From UBA5078 sp964538025 (GTDB lineage: Bacteria > Pseudomonadota > Gammaproteobacteria > Pseudomonadales > Pseudohongiellaceae), in NCBI GenBank assembly GCA_964538025.1, contig CAZICZ010000005.1:186001-250000 (forward strand): a stretch of 64,000 bases of DNA, given 5' to 3'. Every line of letters starts with the position of its first letter. Position 1 is the first letter of the stretch. Of the stretch, positions 1-7,795 are shown piece after piece. A program made the position numbers and the translations under genes. The notes under the pieces were generated by a model that was not told the origin of the DNA, did no database searches, and saw nothing but the letters and a program-made list of their open reading frames with translations.

Positions 1-67
1 CGTTCGTGCACCTTCCCAAGAAGTGCGGAAAACCAACAAGAATTATCATGCACCCCGGAGATACAAG

Positions 68-646
68 ATGAAATCGCTACGCCACACCATGACGTGCCTT
101 GGCGCCCTGCTGGCGCTTCTGCTTGCTCTGCCTGCCATGGCGGCAGACGCCGAGATTCCCGAATCGATCCTGATCAGCAGCACTGCATTTGCTCACAACA
201 CGGACATCCCGACCCGTTACTCTGCCTACGGTGAGGGCATCTCGCCCGCCCTGTCCTGGCGCAATCTCCCCGAAGGCACTCGCCAACTGGCGCTGATCCT
301 AGATGATCCTGTGGTGGATACGCTGCAGCCTTTCGTGCATTGGATTGCCTATAACATTCCGGTCAGTGCGAGTGGCCTACCCGAAGGACTTTCCCCCAAT
401 GCGATCGTGACCCATCCCGGCCTGGAGGGGATGTACAACGGCGCCAACGGACTGCGCCGCACGGGCTACTTCGGGCCGCGACCGCCGGCAGATGGCAAGG
501 TGCACACCTACAATTTCCGCCTCTATGCGCTGGACCACGAACTGAACCTGGCCGATGGTCTGAACAAGGCTTCTCTGCTGGATGCCATGCGCGGTCACAT
601 CCTGGCGACTGGGCTGTTGACCGGAAACTTCCAGTACAAGCCCTAG
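68..646 (+). CDS. Secreted PEBP (YbhB/YbcL, Raf-kinase-inhibitor-like) protein
   Basis: The protein (about 192 residues) begins with a signal peptide: a short basic start (MKSLRH), a Leu/Ala-rich core and an AMAAD cleavage region. The rest matches the phosphatidylethanolamine-binding fold of bacterial YbhB/YbcL proteins, with the ligand-pocket signature LILDDPVVD followed by FVHWIAYNIP and later GYFGPRPPADGKVHTY. I chose the ATG at 68 rather than an in-frame ATG at 23 because it gives a clean signal peptide and has CGGAG just upstream. The biochemical role of bacterial members is mostly unknown; a periplasmic location is inferred. The gene stands alone on the plus strand. Confidence 0.88.
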   Translation: MKSLRHTMTCLGALLALLLALPAMAADAEIPESILISSTAFAHNTDIPTRYSAYGEGISPALSWRNLPEGTRQLALILDDPVVDTLQPFVHWIAYNIPVSASGLPEGLSPNAIVTHPGLEGMYNGANGLRRTGYFGPRPPADGKVHTYNFRLYALDHELNLADGLNKASLLDAMRGHILATGLLTGNFQYKP

Positions 647-848
647 CCTCTTTCACGCCCCCGACCTGTCCCGGCCGACGTTTGCCGGGGCCAGGCGGAG
701 CGTAGTCTTTTCGACCCCGCCATTTCATCGCAGCCTCGTTGACCGCTCTGTCCCGAGAGGGACGCCCCTCTTGGATTTTCACCCCTCACGGGTTACCGTG
801 TGATCCACTCCTGCTTACACTCGGCATAAAAACAACAAGAGGCCTCCC
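647..848. other. Intergenic region
   Basis: No gene was recognised here. A GC-rich hairpin-capable stretch (CCCGGC near 673 pairing with GCCGGG near 687) may lie in the 3' end of the PEBP transcript, but it has no T-run. The ribosome site AAGAGG for the next gene lies at the right edge. Confidence 0.4.
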
Positions 849-1814
849 ATGAAACGCTTTGCCTGCGTGTTATTGCTCCTGCTCCTGATCTCCCCTGTCA
901 GCCATGCCCAGCGCCCCATTCGTCCGCTACTGCCACTGCGTGCCTACACGCTGCAGGACTACCAGCCGGTGGACTTCAAGGAGGCCATTGTATTGCCGGA
1001 CTCATTGGAGGCCGCTTCCTACGCTGGCGTGGCAATGAATGCCCGGGACAATCTTGTCATTCTGAGCCGTGGCACCCCCACCTTTCTGGAGTTTGAAAAG
1101 AGCGGCCGCTTTGTGCGCTCCTTCGGCGCGGACGGATTGTTTGCCCGCAGCCACGGCCTGCACATCGACAGGGACAACAATATCTGGGCAACCGACGTTG
1201 CCGACCATGTGGTCATGAAGCTGGATGCCGATGGCAATGTCCTGATGACACTCGGCACCAAGGGCAGCGCAGGTGAATGGGACGACGCCAACGGACAGCA
1301 TCTGTTTTCGGAGCCCAACGACGTGGCGCTGGATTCTCAGGGCAATATCTATGTGGCACAGGGCCACGGTGGCACCCTGCCTCGCGTGCTGAAATTCAGT
1401 CCGCAGGGCACGTTCATCCGCCAGTGGGGCAGTCGCGGATACGGGGCCGGTGAATTTGTGGCGGCCCACGCGATCGAGATTGATGCCAACGATGTGGTCT
1501 ACGTGGCCGACCGGGAAAACATGCGCGTGCAGCGCTTCGATACCGAAGGCACCTTGCTGCGCGAATGGAAGTTCGATGCGATGGTGTGCGCGATGTTCCT
1601 GCACACGGATGGGTATATGTACATCACCACCGGCTTTGACGGTGAACTGGCGAAGGTGGACATGGAGGGCAACGTGCTGGGGGCAATCGGCAGCCCGGGA
1701 ACGGGCAACGGCCAATTCGGCGAGGCCCATGCACTGACGCTGGACAGTGCGTCCAATGTCTATATCAGCGACGTCATTCTGCGCCGCATCCAGAAATTCG
1801 CTAAACGTCCGTAG
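849..1814 (+). CDS. Secreted NHL-repeat beta-propeller, PAL-like
   Basis: This 321-residue protein has a signal peptide (MKRFACVLLLLLL...SHAQ) and then NHL repeats forming a beta-propeller. It resembles the peptidyl-alpha-hydroxyglycine alpha-amidating lyase (PAL) family. Three regularly placed histidines in the motifs SHGLHID, AHAIEID and AHALTLD sit where PAL enzymes hold zinc-binding histidines. The last blade ends in VYISDVILRRIQKF, a typical NHL ending. An AAGAGG site precedes the ATG. The gene is convergent with the TonB receptor and shares a terminator with it. Lyase activity is an inference; bacterial members are often uncharacterised sugar or peptide binders. Confidence 0.82.
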   Translation: MKRFACVLLLLLLISPVSHAQRPIRPLLPLRAYTLQDYQPVDFKEAIVLPDSLEAASYAGVAMNARDNLVILSRGTPTFLEFEKSGRFVRSFGADGLFARSHGLHIDRDNNIWATDVADHVVMKLDADGNVLMTLGTKGSAGEWDDANGQHLFSEPNDVALDSQGNIYVAQGHGGTLPRVLKFSPQGTFIRQWGSRGYGAGEFVAAHAIEIDANDVVYVADRENMRVQRFDTEGTLLREWKFDAMVCAMFLHTDGYMYITTGFDGELAKVDMEGNVLGAIGSPGTGNGQFGEAHALTLDSASNVYISDVILRRIQKFAKRP

Positions 1815-1817
1815 GTC

Positions 1818-1844
1818 AAAAAAAGGGGCCGTGAGGCCCCTTTT
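1818..1844. terminator. Bidirectional intrinsic terminator
   Basis: The stem AAAAGGGGCC / GGCCCCTTTT with a four-base GTGA loop has A-runs and T-runs on both sides. It lies between two convergent genes and can serve both. Confidence 0.9.
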
Positions 1845-1871
1845 GCCATGCGCTGATACATTACTCGGCGA

Positions 1872-3998
1872 TCAGAAATTGCCCCGGATCTTGAATGCAA
1901 AGCGTCGCCCGGTGGTGGAACAGGTGTATTCAAACTCCTTCGGGATGCCATCAATCAGACGCCCTTCATATCGAACACGCTTGGGGCACATTTCGAAGTC
2001 CGTCAGGTTTGCCGCTTCAAAGCGATAGGTGAGCCCTGCAAACCCCTGCTTTTCCACATAGAAGGTCAGATCATCGGGCACCGCCAGGTTATAGCGGTTA
2101 TCGATGTCGTACAGAATGCGCCCGCCTTGCCAGCGCCCGTTGTAGTTAAACCCGTAGTTCATCTGGAACTGAGGAAGATCGTGACGGAAGGCGAGCCGAT
2201 AGCTGCCGCGGTCGTACGGCGGAAATCCGTGTTCGACCGGCACTAGCGGGTCATTATGGAACTCCGATTCCTGAACAGTGGCCGCCGCTGTCAACAGCGC
2301 CTGCGGCAGGCCGATGAAGCCAAGCTTGATACTGCCATTGAGTATCAGTCCGTAGGCCGCCGCAGACCCGACATTGCCATTGGTCGATTGCAGCAGAGTC
2401 GGTGTGGAAATATCCACCTTGGCGATCTTGTTGTCATATTCGTAATGGAAGTATTTCGCGTTCAGTGCCCCGCCGTCATTGGGCAGACGGTAATCCAGCG
2501 TCACCTCTCCCCGCAAATTGACCTCGGGCTCCAACTGGGGGTTTCCCGCCACGGTGTCCTGATCGTCATCGCGCTCATTGGTGGCGCGCGAGAAATCGGC
2601 AAAGCTGAGCTGGGAGACGTTGCGCTCCAGCGAAGTGCGCAATTGCAGGGAGCTGCTGATATTGAAACGGAAATCGAGTTTGGGCTTCAGAAAATCAAAT
2701 TTCCGTTTGTGATTGGAATCTGCATGCTGGGAAATCTCGGAAAACTCGGCCACCAGGGAGCTCTCCAGAGACATGCGCGGCGTCAGCTGCCAGTTGTGAA
2801 TCGCGAAGGGTTCGTAGCGAATCTCTTCCACCGTTGAATTGGCATTGGGCAGAGGCACGGGCGTGAGGCCTCCAAAGGCAGGGTTCTGCCCCGTCGCACG
2901 GAGAACGCCCTGCTTCAGCGCCGAATCCTGTGTCGTCTGTGCCACTTCAACGCCGAGCTCCAGGCCCTGGCCCTCGCGCAGATTCAGGGTATAGGAGCCA
3001 CGTGCAATACGTTCGCTGTAGGTGCTCTTTGTCGACAGGTACAGGTTTTTGGTTTCAGCACCACCGGGGGTGGTGGACACATACCGCTCCCGCAATATGT
3101 CCGTGTTTTTTTCGTTGGCGATAAACAGGACCTTAAAGCGGCTGCCACTGGCAAACCCGTGTTCGTAGTCCCCTCCCACTTCCCAGTTGTCCGAGCTAGC
3201 TGGCAGGTCTTCCCGCTCATACGTCACCACTGGCGAAGGGCCGTTCAGGTTGGTGATTGTGCGGTACAGCTCCGCAGGCGGATTGCTCTGGTTGAACAGG
3301 GCATTGAAGGCGATGCGGTCCTGCTCGCTCAGCGCATAAGAGACGTTCGTGTTCAGCGTATAGTTGGTCTGCTCGCGATAACGATCAAAGGCGATGGTGT
3401 CGTTCGGAGAAAAATCTCCGTTAATGCTGTGCTCAAAACTTTCGATATGTTCATACGCGCTGCTGACGGTGCCGCTGAGCAGGTAATTCAGTTTGCCTGA
3501 TTGTCCACTCCACGCCACAGAACCGCCCGGTTCCACAGTGCCGTCAGAAAACCGCGTGGTGTTGATCTCGCTCGAAATATTGGAACGGGAAAGCGATTCC
3601 AACAGGACGATGTTCACGAGCTGTCCGCTGTTTTGCACGTCCAGTGTGCTGGAGCTGCCGCGGATGATCTCGATGTAATTCACCTCGCTGGCGGCGATGC
3701 GGTCCAACTGGCTGCTGGCCTCGTTCGCTTTACCCGCAAGCCGCTTGCCATCGATCAATATCTGCGAACTGGCCCCAAGACCCCGGTCAGCATTCGTGTT
3801 GGGCCCGCCGGTTCCCAGTGCGAGGTTGATGCCGGGAATGCGGTTGAGCATGTCCTTTACCGTGATCGGCGCGTACTCGGCAAAGTAGGCACTGGGATAG
3901 GTGACCGTGGCATTGTCTTCGGCGCTCTGCCCATGAGTCGTCGCGCACATCAGGGAACTGATCAGCAGGGAGAGTGGCAGTCTGAGAGTCGTCTTCAT
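1872..3998 (-). CDS. TonB-dependent outer-membrane receptor
   Basis: This protein of about 708 residues has a signal peptide (MKTTLRLPLSLLISS...HGQ), then a plug domain. Visible plug motifs are ITVKDMLNRIPGINL, the glycine-rich RGLGASSQILIDGKR and the segment IEIIRGSSS. A long beta-barrel follows, ending in an aromatic residue (RGNF), as expected for outer-membrane insertion. It would import a substrate using TonB energy; the substrate cannot be read from sequence. I chose the ATG at 3998 over one at 4022 because it starts the signal peptide directly. It lies 42 bases after the marR stop on the same strand, so the two are probably co-transcribed. Confidence 0.88.
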   Translation of the reverse strand: MKTTLRLPLSLLISSLMCATTHGQSAEDNATVTYPSAYFAEYAPITVKDMLNRIPGINLALGTGGPNTNADRGLGASSQILIDGKRLAGKANEASSQLDRIAASEVNYIEIIRGSSSTLDVQNSGQLVNIVLLESLSRSNISSEINTTRFSDGTVEPGGSVAWSGQSGKLNYLLSGTVSSAYEHIESFEHSINGDFSPNDTIAFDRYREQTNYTLNTNVSYALSEQDRIAFNALFNQSNPPAELYRTITNLNGPSPVVTYEREDLPASSDNWEVGGDYEHGFASGSRFKVLFIANEKNTDILRERYVSTTPGGAETKNLYLSTKSTYSERIARGSYTLNLREGQGLELGVEVAQTTQDSALKQGVLRATGQNPAFGGLTPVPLPNANSTVEEIRYEPFAIHNWQLTPRMSLESSLVAEFSEISQHADSNHKRKFDFLKPKLDFRFNISSSLQLRTSLERNVSQLSFADFSRATNERDDDQDTVAGNPQLEPEVNLRGEVTLDYRLPNDGGALNAKYFHYEYDNKIAKVDISTPTLLQSTNGNVGSAAAYGLILNGSIKLGFIGLPQALLTAAATVQESEFHNDPLVPVEHGFPPYDRGSYRLAFRHDLPQFQMNYGFNYNGRWQGGRILYDIDNRYNLAVPDDLTFYVEKQGFAGLTYRFEAANLTDFEMCPKRVRYEGRLIDGIPKEFEYTCSTTGRRFAFKIRGNF

Positions 3999-4040
3999 CA
4001 AGGTGTACTCGTGTGTTGTCATTGTTGTGAGTGGATCGTT

Positions 4041-4469
4041 TCAGGCACTGACCGCTTGCGCCGCAGCCCGCAACTCTGCCCGAAGAAACGCGGCACGTTC
4101 TGCCCCGAAGCGCTCCTCAAAGGACGCCTGTGCCTGACGCCACAGGACGCGCGCTTCCTCCAGTTTTGCGGACCCGGATGCGGTGATCGAGATGAGTTTG
4201 CTGCGCTTGTCGGACGCTTCCGAGCTGATGGCGATGTAGCCATCGCGCTCTATGGGCTGCAGGGAGCGCGTCAGTGTTGTTCTGTCCATGGCCAGCACGT
4301 CGGCCAGCGCCGTCAGACTGAGGGGGCCGCCGCGCTGGATAATGGCAAGAATGGTGAATTGCTGGGCATGAAGGCCGCTGGCACCGATAATGCCCTCGTA
4401 AAACTGCGACAGATGGCGGCTGGCATGGCGCACGGTGTAGGCGTAGCAGGGAATTTGGCTCTGTGTCAC
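4041..4469 (-). CDS. MarR-family transcriptional regulator
   Basis: This regulator of 142 residues has the MarR winged-helix core: LHAQQFTILAIIQRGGPLSLTALADVL, then MDRTTLTRSLQPIERDGYIAI as recognition helix and wing start, then the DKRSKLISIT wing. The GTG at 4469 is chosen because a perfect AGGAGGT ribosome site lies about 5 bases before it; upstream in-frame ATGs (to 4547) would place the promoter inside the gene. It is followed by a TonB receptor gene and probably controls it. A 12-bp palindrome between a good -35 and a weak -10 upstream suggests self-regulation. The ligand is unknown. Confidence 0.88.
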   Translation of the reverse strand: MTQSQIPCYAYTVRHASRHLSQFYEGIIGASGLHAQQFTILAIIQRGGPLSLTALADVLAMDRTTLTRSLQPIERDGYIAISSEASDKRSKLISITASGSAKLEEARVLWRQAQASFEERFGAERAAFLRAELRAAAQAVSA

Positions 4470-4516
4470 ACAACACCTCCTGGGTGCGTCTCTGTTCACT
4501 TTGGCGCTGAACTGAC

Positions 4517-4557
4517 AGTGTGGGGCGGAATTTGCGTGCATATGCACCTATTGTCAA
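4517..4557 (-). promoter_or_regulatory. marR promoter with embedded palindromic operator
   Basis: On the minus strand TTGACA (4557-4552) is followed after 17 bases by CAAATT (4534-4529). The spacer contains the perfect palindrome GTGCATATGCAC (4536-4547). A dimeric regulator bound there would block RNA polymerase, the usual MarR self-repression layout. The -35 is a consensus match and the -10 is weak. Confidence 0.6.
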
Positions 4558-4652
4558 TCCGCCGTTACACTCTATGACAAATGGGGCCATTGCCGAGTCA
4601 AGAGACCGGGGCATTTTTGACCGGCATTGCCCCCAAAAGGAGACATGGTCAC

Positions 4653-4901
4653 GTGGCGATTCTGATCAGCGCACTGCGCACCGGCGTGCTCGCAGGCATC
4701 CTGATGTCCACCGCATGGACGGGCGTGATTGTTGTGTGGGAGTGGCTGGAGAACCCCGGCGGCATCTTTCACGACGAGAGCGGAACGGCCTGGCATTTTG
4801 TGCGCGATACCGCCGTCAGTTGGTGGGGGCCGAGCATGATGGTCACGATTCCCATAGCGACACTGCTGGTGTTGCTATGGCGATTCCAGCAACGGCGTTG
4901 A
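4653..4901 (+). CDS. Small two-helix membrane protein, hypothetical
   Basis: I do not recognise this family. The 82-residue product, read from a GTG at 4653 with AAGGAG about ten bases upstream, has two hydrophobic segments: one near the start (LAGILMSTAWTGVIVVWEW) and one near the end (MMVTIPIATLLVLLWRF), joined by a short polar loop rich in Trp and His. An upstream ATG at 4581 in the same frame would add a non-hydrophobic leader and is less likely. The gene is divergent from marR and shares its control region, so the MarR protein could regulate it too. Confidence 0.55.
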   Translation: MAILISALRTGVLAGILMSTAWTGVIVVWEWLENPGGIFHDESGTAWHFVRDTAVSWWGPSMMVTIPIATLLVLLWRFQQRR

Positions 4902-5004
4902 CTCTCTGCCCACTCGGGGACAGGCGCCCTGCCGCAGGGGCAAGGTCTGGAACTCTGAGGGAGCTCGGCTCGCAGGAGGGGCGCCGCTGAGCCTCTGACA
5001 ACTC
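4902..5004. other. Convergent intergenic region
   Basis: This is a GC-rich gap between the small membrane protein and the end of the arsenic operon. No gene and no clear T-tailed terminator is visible. Confidence 0.35.
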
Positions 5005-5502
5005 TCAGGCGAGCGCTTCCATGGCCTGCCAGAGGGATTCCTTGTCGCGCTTGTCGACGGGCATTTTGGCCAGTGCGTCGATACGCTGATGCAGCGTGTC
5101 ATACACCTGGGCAAACGCGCTGCGAGCCTTGTCGGGAATCGCCGTATATTCGGCGGGGTCCGGCAGGCCCCAATGGACGTGTTTGAAATCTCCCTGAAAC
5201 GCGGGACAGGCTTCCGCCGCCGCATTACCGCAGACGGTCACGACAAAGTCCATGCGCGGAGCGTCCTGCCGGGCAAATTCCTCCCAGCTTTTGCTGCGAA
5301 ACTCCGAGCAATCCACGCCCTTCTGGCCGAGCAGTTCCAGCGCAAAGGGATTGACCCGCCCGGTTGGATGACTGCCGGCACTGTACGCCTCAAACAAGCC
5401 GGCACCGGCGCGATTGAACAGGGCCTCGGCGAGAATGCTGCGGGCGGAATTGCCGGTACATAGGACCAGAACCCGGAATGGCGTGGGGGTGCCTAACAGC
5501 AT
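5005..5502 (-). CDS. arsC: Arsenate reductase, low-molecular-weight phosphatase type
   Basis: The 165-residue protein has the phosphatase-like P-loop CTGNSARS with nucleophile Cys15 and Arg21, near the N-terminus as in the LMW-PTPase-derived ArsC family. The second redox motif VCGNAAAEACP carries the cysteine pair that resolves the catalytic disulfide. It reduces arsenate to arsenite in the cytoplasm with thiol reductants. Its start overlaps the end of arsM by about 10 bases, so translation is probably coupled. Reduced arsenite would be the substrate for the ArsM made from the same transcript. No arsenite pump gene lies in the window. Confidence 0.92.
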   Translation of the reverse strand: MLLGTPTPFRVLVLCTGNSARSILAEALFNRAGAGLFEAYSAGSHPTGRVNPFALELLGQKGVDCSEFRSKSWEEFARQDAPRMDFVVTVCGNAAAEACPAFQGDFKHVHWGLPDPAEYTAIPDKARSAFAQVYDTLHQRIDALAKMPVDKRDKESLWQAMEALA

Positions 5503-6539
5503 GGTGCCGCACCTCCTCCATTCTGAACAGAATCGAAGGGAAGCCCTCCGCCACAGCCTTCGAAGATGCCGTAGTGACGACTGAAATCACCGATGAACGT
5601 GAAGTGCGGCGCAAAGCGGGTCGCCTTCAGCATATGCCAGGTATTGCCGCAGACAGGAAAGACTTTCCCGGCGGCGATGTCGTGATGCTTGTCGAGCACG
5701 AAGGCGTGCGCACTGTGGGGCACACTTCCCCGATAGATGACGGCCTGACCGTAGTCTTCACAGTCGCTCTCCAGCTGATCAAGACGAAAGAGCCGATACG
5801 TCGCCGAATAGAAACGAATGGCGCCCGTTTTTTCCGCCAGCGCAGGGTCAGTCACTTCCAGCGGCCTGTCCTCGACAAGACGCGGATCGGCAAACCCGGC
5901 GGCATTGGCGATGCGTAGAAAGTCATACCAGTAGAGCGCGCCTCCCAGGCATTCGCCGTAGAGCACCGGGTCGGTGCGCACGGATTCTGGAACGCGTCGA
6001 TCGGAATACACATCGGAGAAATACATCTCACCGCCCGGCTTGAGCAGTCGATACACGCCTTTCAGCACAGCCTCCTTGTCGGGCGACAAGTTGATCACGC
6101 AGTTGGACACGATCACATCGAAACTTTCCGGCGCGAGGTCCAGCTGGTCCAGTTGCTCCATGTAACCCTGAATGAAACGCACATTGTCAAACCCGAATCG
6201 TTCGGCATGCCATGCCTGATGCCGGCGCGCCACGTCGAGCTGTTCATCCGTCATGTCCAGCCCCACGACCTCACCCGTTGGTCCCACCAGCTGCGCCAGC
6301 GCGTACACATCGCGGCCCGACCCACAGCCTAAATCAAGCACGCGGCACCCTTCGAGCAGGGCGGGCGTGATAAGGCCACAGCCGTAATAACGGGACTGCA
6401 CCTCGGGATGAATGTTGGCGAGCAGAGGCTTGAGCCAGGACGGGACCTCGTTGATGTCACAACAGGCCGTCGTTTTGAGGTCTTCGGAGCTTTGCAGTTG
6501 TTTGCCGTAATAATCTTTGACGACATCTATCTCGTGCAT
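5493..6539 (-). CDS. arsM: Arsenite S-adenosylmethionine methyltransferase
   Basis: This 348-residue enzyme has the class I SAM motif DLGCGSGRD (residues 69-77). Four cysteines, C26, C54, C147 and C197, match the four functional cysteines of characterised ArsM proteins: the 28-residue gap between the first pair and the 50-residue gap between the last pair fit. The C-terminal signature GDFSRHYGIFEGC is also typical of ArsM. The protein ends in a vicinal Cys-Cys. It methylates trivalent arsenic. The ATG at 6539 is preceded by AAGGA at good spacing; a longer in-frame reading to 6695 lacks support. It sits 16 bases after the radical SAM gene. Confidence 0.93.
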   Translation of the reverse strand: MHEIDVVKDYYGKQLQSSEDLKTTACCDINEVPSWLKPLLANIHPEVQSRYYGCGLITPALLEGCRVLDLGCGSGRDVYALAQLVGPTGEVVGLDMTDEQLDVARRHQAWHAERFGFDNVRFIQGYMEQLDQLDLAPESFDVIVSNCVINLSPDKEAVLKGVYRLLKPGGEMYFSDVYSDRRVPESVRTDPVLYGECLGGALYWYDFLRIANAAGFADPRLVEDRPLEVTDPALAEKTGAIRFYSATYRLFRLDQLESDCEDYGQAVIYRGSVPHSAHAFVLDKHHDIAAGKVFPVCGNTWHMLKATRFAPHFTFIGDFSRHYGIFEGCGGGLPFDSVQNGGGAAPCC

Positions 6540-6555
6540 GGGAAAAATCCTTGGT

Positions 6556-7548
6556 CTAGGGGGCGCTGCAACTGGCGCCAAATCGGTAACACGCAAAACA
6601 GCGCGGGTGTCGTAACATGATGCGAGGCGCGAGGCTTTCGCGCAGCGTGGCACCCAGATCGTAATCGGGATCATCGTCGACGAGGGTGCAGGCAAATACC
6701 CGCACCTGATCGCCCCGCTTCACCAGCATCCGGGTATAGGTACACATGAAATGGGCGCGACTCTCGGGGGTGGGGTATTTCAGCATGCAGGTTTCCGTCA
6801 CCTCCGGACTGCCATCATCCGTGCCCGGGAGACCGAAGTCGGGAAACGCCGTGAATGGCAGGCGCTCGTGAATCCCCTCCGCCGCAAAGCAGGCCGCAAA
6901 GGCATCTTCCACCGCCTGGGCGTCCTCCCCGGGGGTCATCTGCCGGGCTATCGAAACCTCGAATCCCTGTTCGCGCAGAAAGCGGATGCTTTGCAGGGAT
7001 TCGGCAAAGCTGCCCTCCCCGCGTCCCGCGTCATGGCGTGCCGGGTCGGGGTAATCCAGGCTGATGCGAAAGCGAATGGGGTGCGGATTGTGCCGCAGGG
7101 GTGCGAGCTGTTTCGCTCTGCCCAACAGGGCCTGTGTGCCATTGGTCAGCACAAAGCACGGCAACAGCCGGCTGGCATGGTCCAGAATTTTGACGAACTG
7201 GCGGTTCACGAACGGCTCGCCCCCCGTGAAGGAGAACTGGGCCACGCCAAGCGCTACCGCCTCCTCTAAAAAGGGCTTCACCTCGGCAAGCGTTACCAAC
7301 GGGATGCGGGTATCGCCGGGATGAGATCCCTCCAGGCAAAAGGGGCAGGACAGATTGCAGGCGCTGCCGGTGTGGATCCACAACTCCTTGAGTGCCTGCG
7401 TTTGCACATAGCCACGCGGGTCGCCCGCCCGTGTGTGTGTCCAACTGTCGCGGGCGCGCGGGGAGATGATTTCCATCAACGGAATTCGGGCAGCGTTCGC
7501 GTTCGCGGGAACAGCGGCGGAAATGGCGGGGCTGGGGGTTTTACTCAT
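6556..7548 (-). CDS. Radical SAM protein linked to arsM
   Basis: The protein (330 residues from the ATG at 7548) has the canonical radical SAM cluster motif CNLSCPFC (C64, C68, C71) and the SAM-contacting FTGGEPF. A C-terminal Cys cluster (C317, C320, C327, in RCFAC...GASC) plus internal cysteines (ETCML, FMCTY, FACTL) could hold an auxiliary iron-sulfur cluster. It is the first gene of an operon with arsM and arsC, so an organoarsenical product is the natural guess. It does not look like ArsS, which has a different Cys motif context and a DUF3641 tail. The start is uncertain: ATGs at 7563 and further upstream are possible, and none has a strong ribosome site. Confidence 0.8.
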   Translation of the reverse strand: MSKTPSPAISAAVPANANAARIPLMEIISPRARDSWTHTRAGDPRGYVQTQALKELWIHTGSACNLSCPFCLEGSHPGDTRIPLVTLAEVKPFLEEAVALGVAQFSFTGGEPFVNRQFVKILDHASRLLPCFVLTNGTQALLGRAKQLAPLRHNPHPIRFRISLDYPDPARHDAGRGEGSFAESLQSIRFLREQGFEVSIARQMTPGEDAQAVEDAFAACFAAEGIHERLPFTAFPDFGLPGTDDGSPEVTETCMLKYPTPESRAHFMCTYTRMLVKRGDQVRVFACTLVDDDPDYDLGATLRESLAPRIMLRHPRCFACYRFGASCSAP

Positions 7549-7795
7549 CGGCCTTTGTCTCATTGAATGCGCGGGCTTACTCGCCCTAGCAGGCTCTCGG
7601 TGGCGGTTATGGTGCCTTGAATCCCACACAGATTCCAGTTGTGCTGTGGCGCATAAAAGGGGGTACGCCTCGGCTCAGTCGGCAGCTCACCCAAATCCGG
7701 TTTTACTCGCACGCAGGCCTCCTATATCCTCGAACACACGCCTTTTCGACTGCTCCAACGACACCGTCCACCCATCGTCACAGAAGACTTCCGCC
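7549..7795. promoter_or_regulatory. Divergent control region, arsenic operon / gamma-glutamyltransferase
   Basis: About 247 bases separate the divergent starts and must hold both promoters. I could not identify a convincing ArsR-type operator. An imperfect inverted repeat (CCACACAG near 7625, CTGTGG near 7646) is visible. No arsR gene lies nearby. Confidence 0.4.

Noticed and set aside
6556..7548. Assignment of the radical SAM gene as arsS or arsL
   Set aside because: The Cys motif context and C-terminal cysteines do not match what I know of these families, so no symbol is given.
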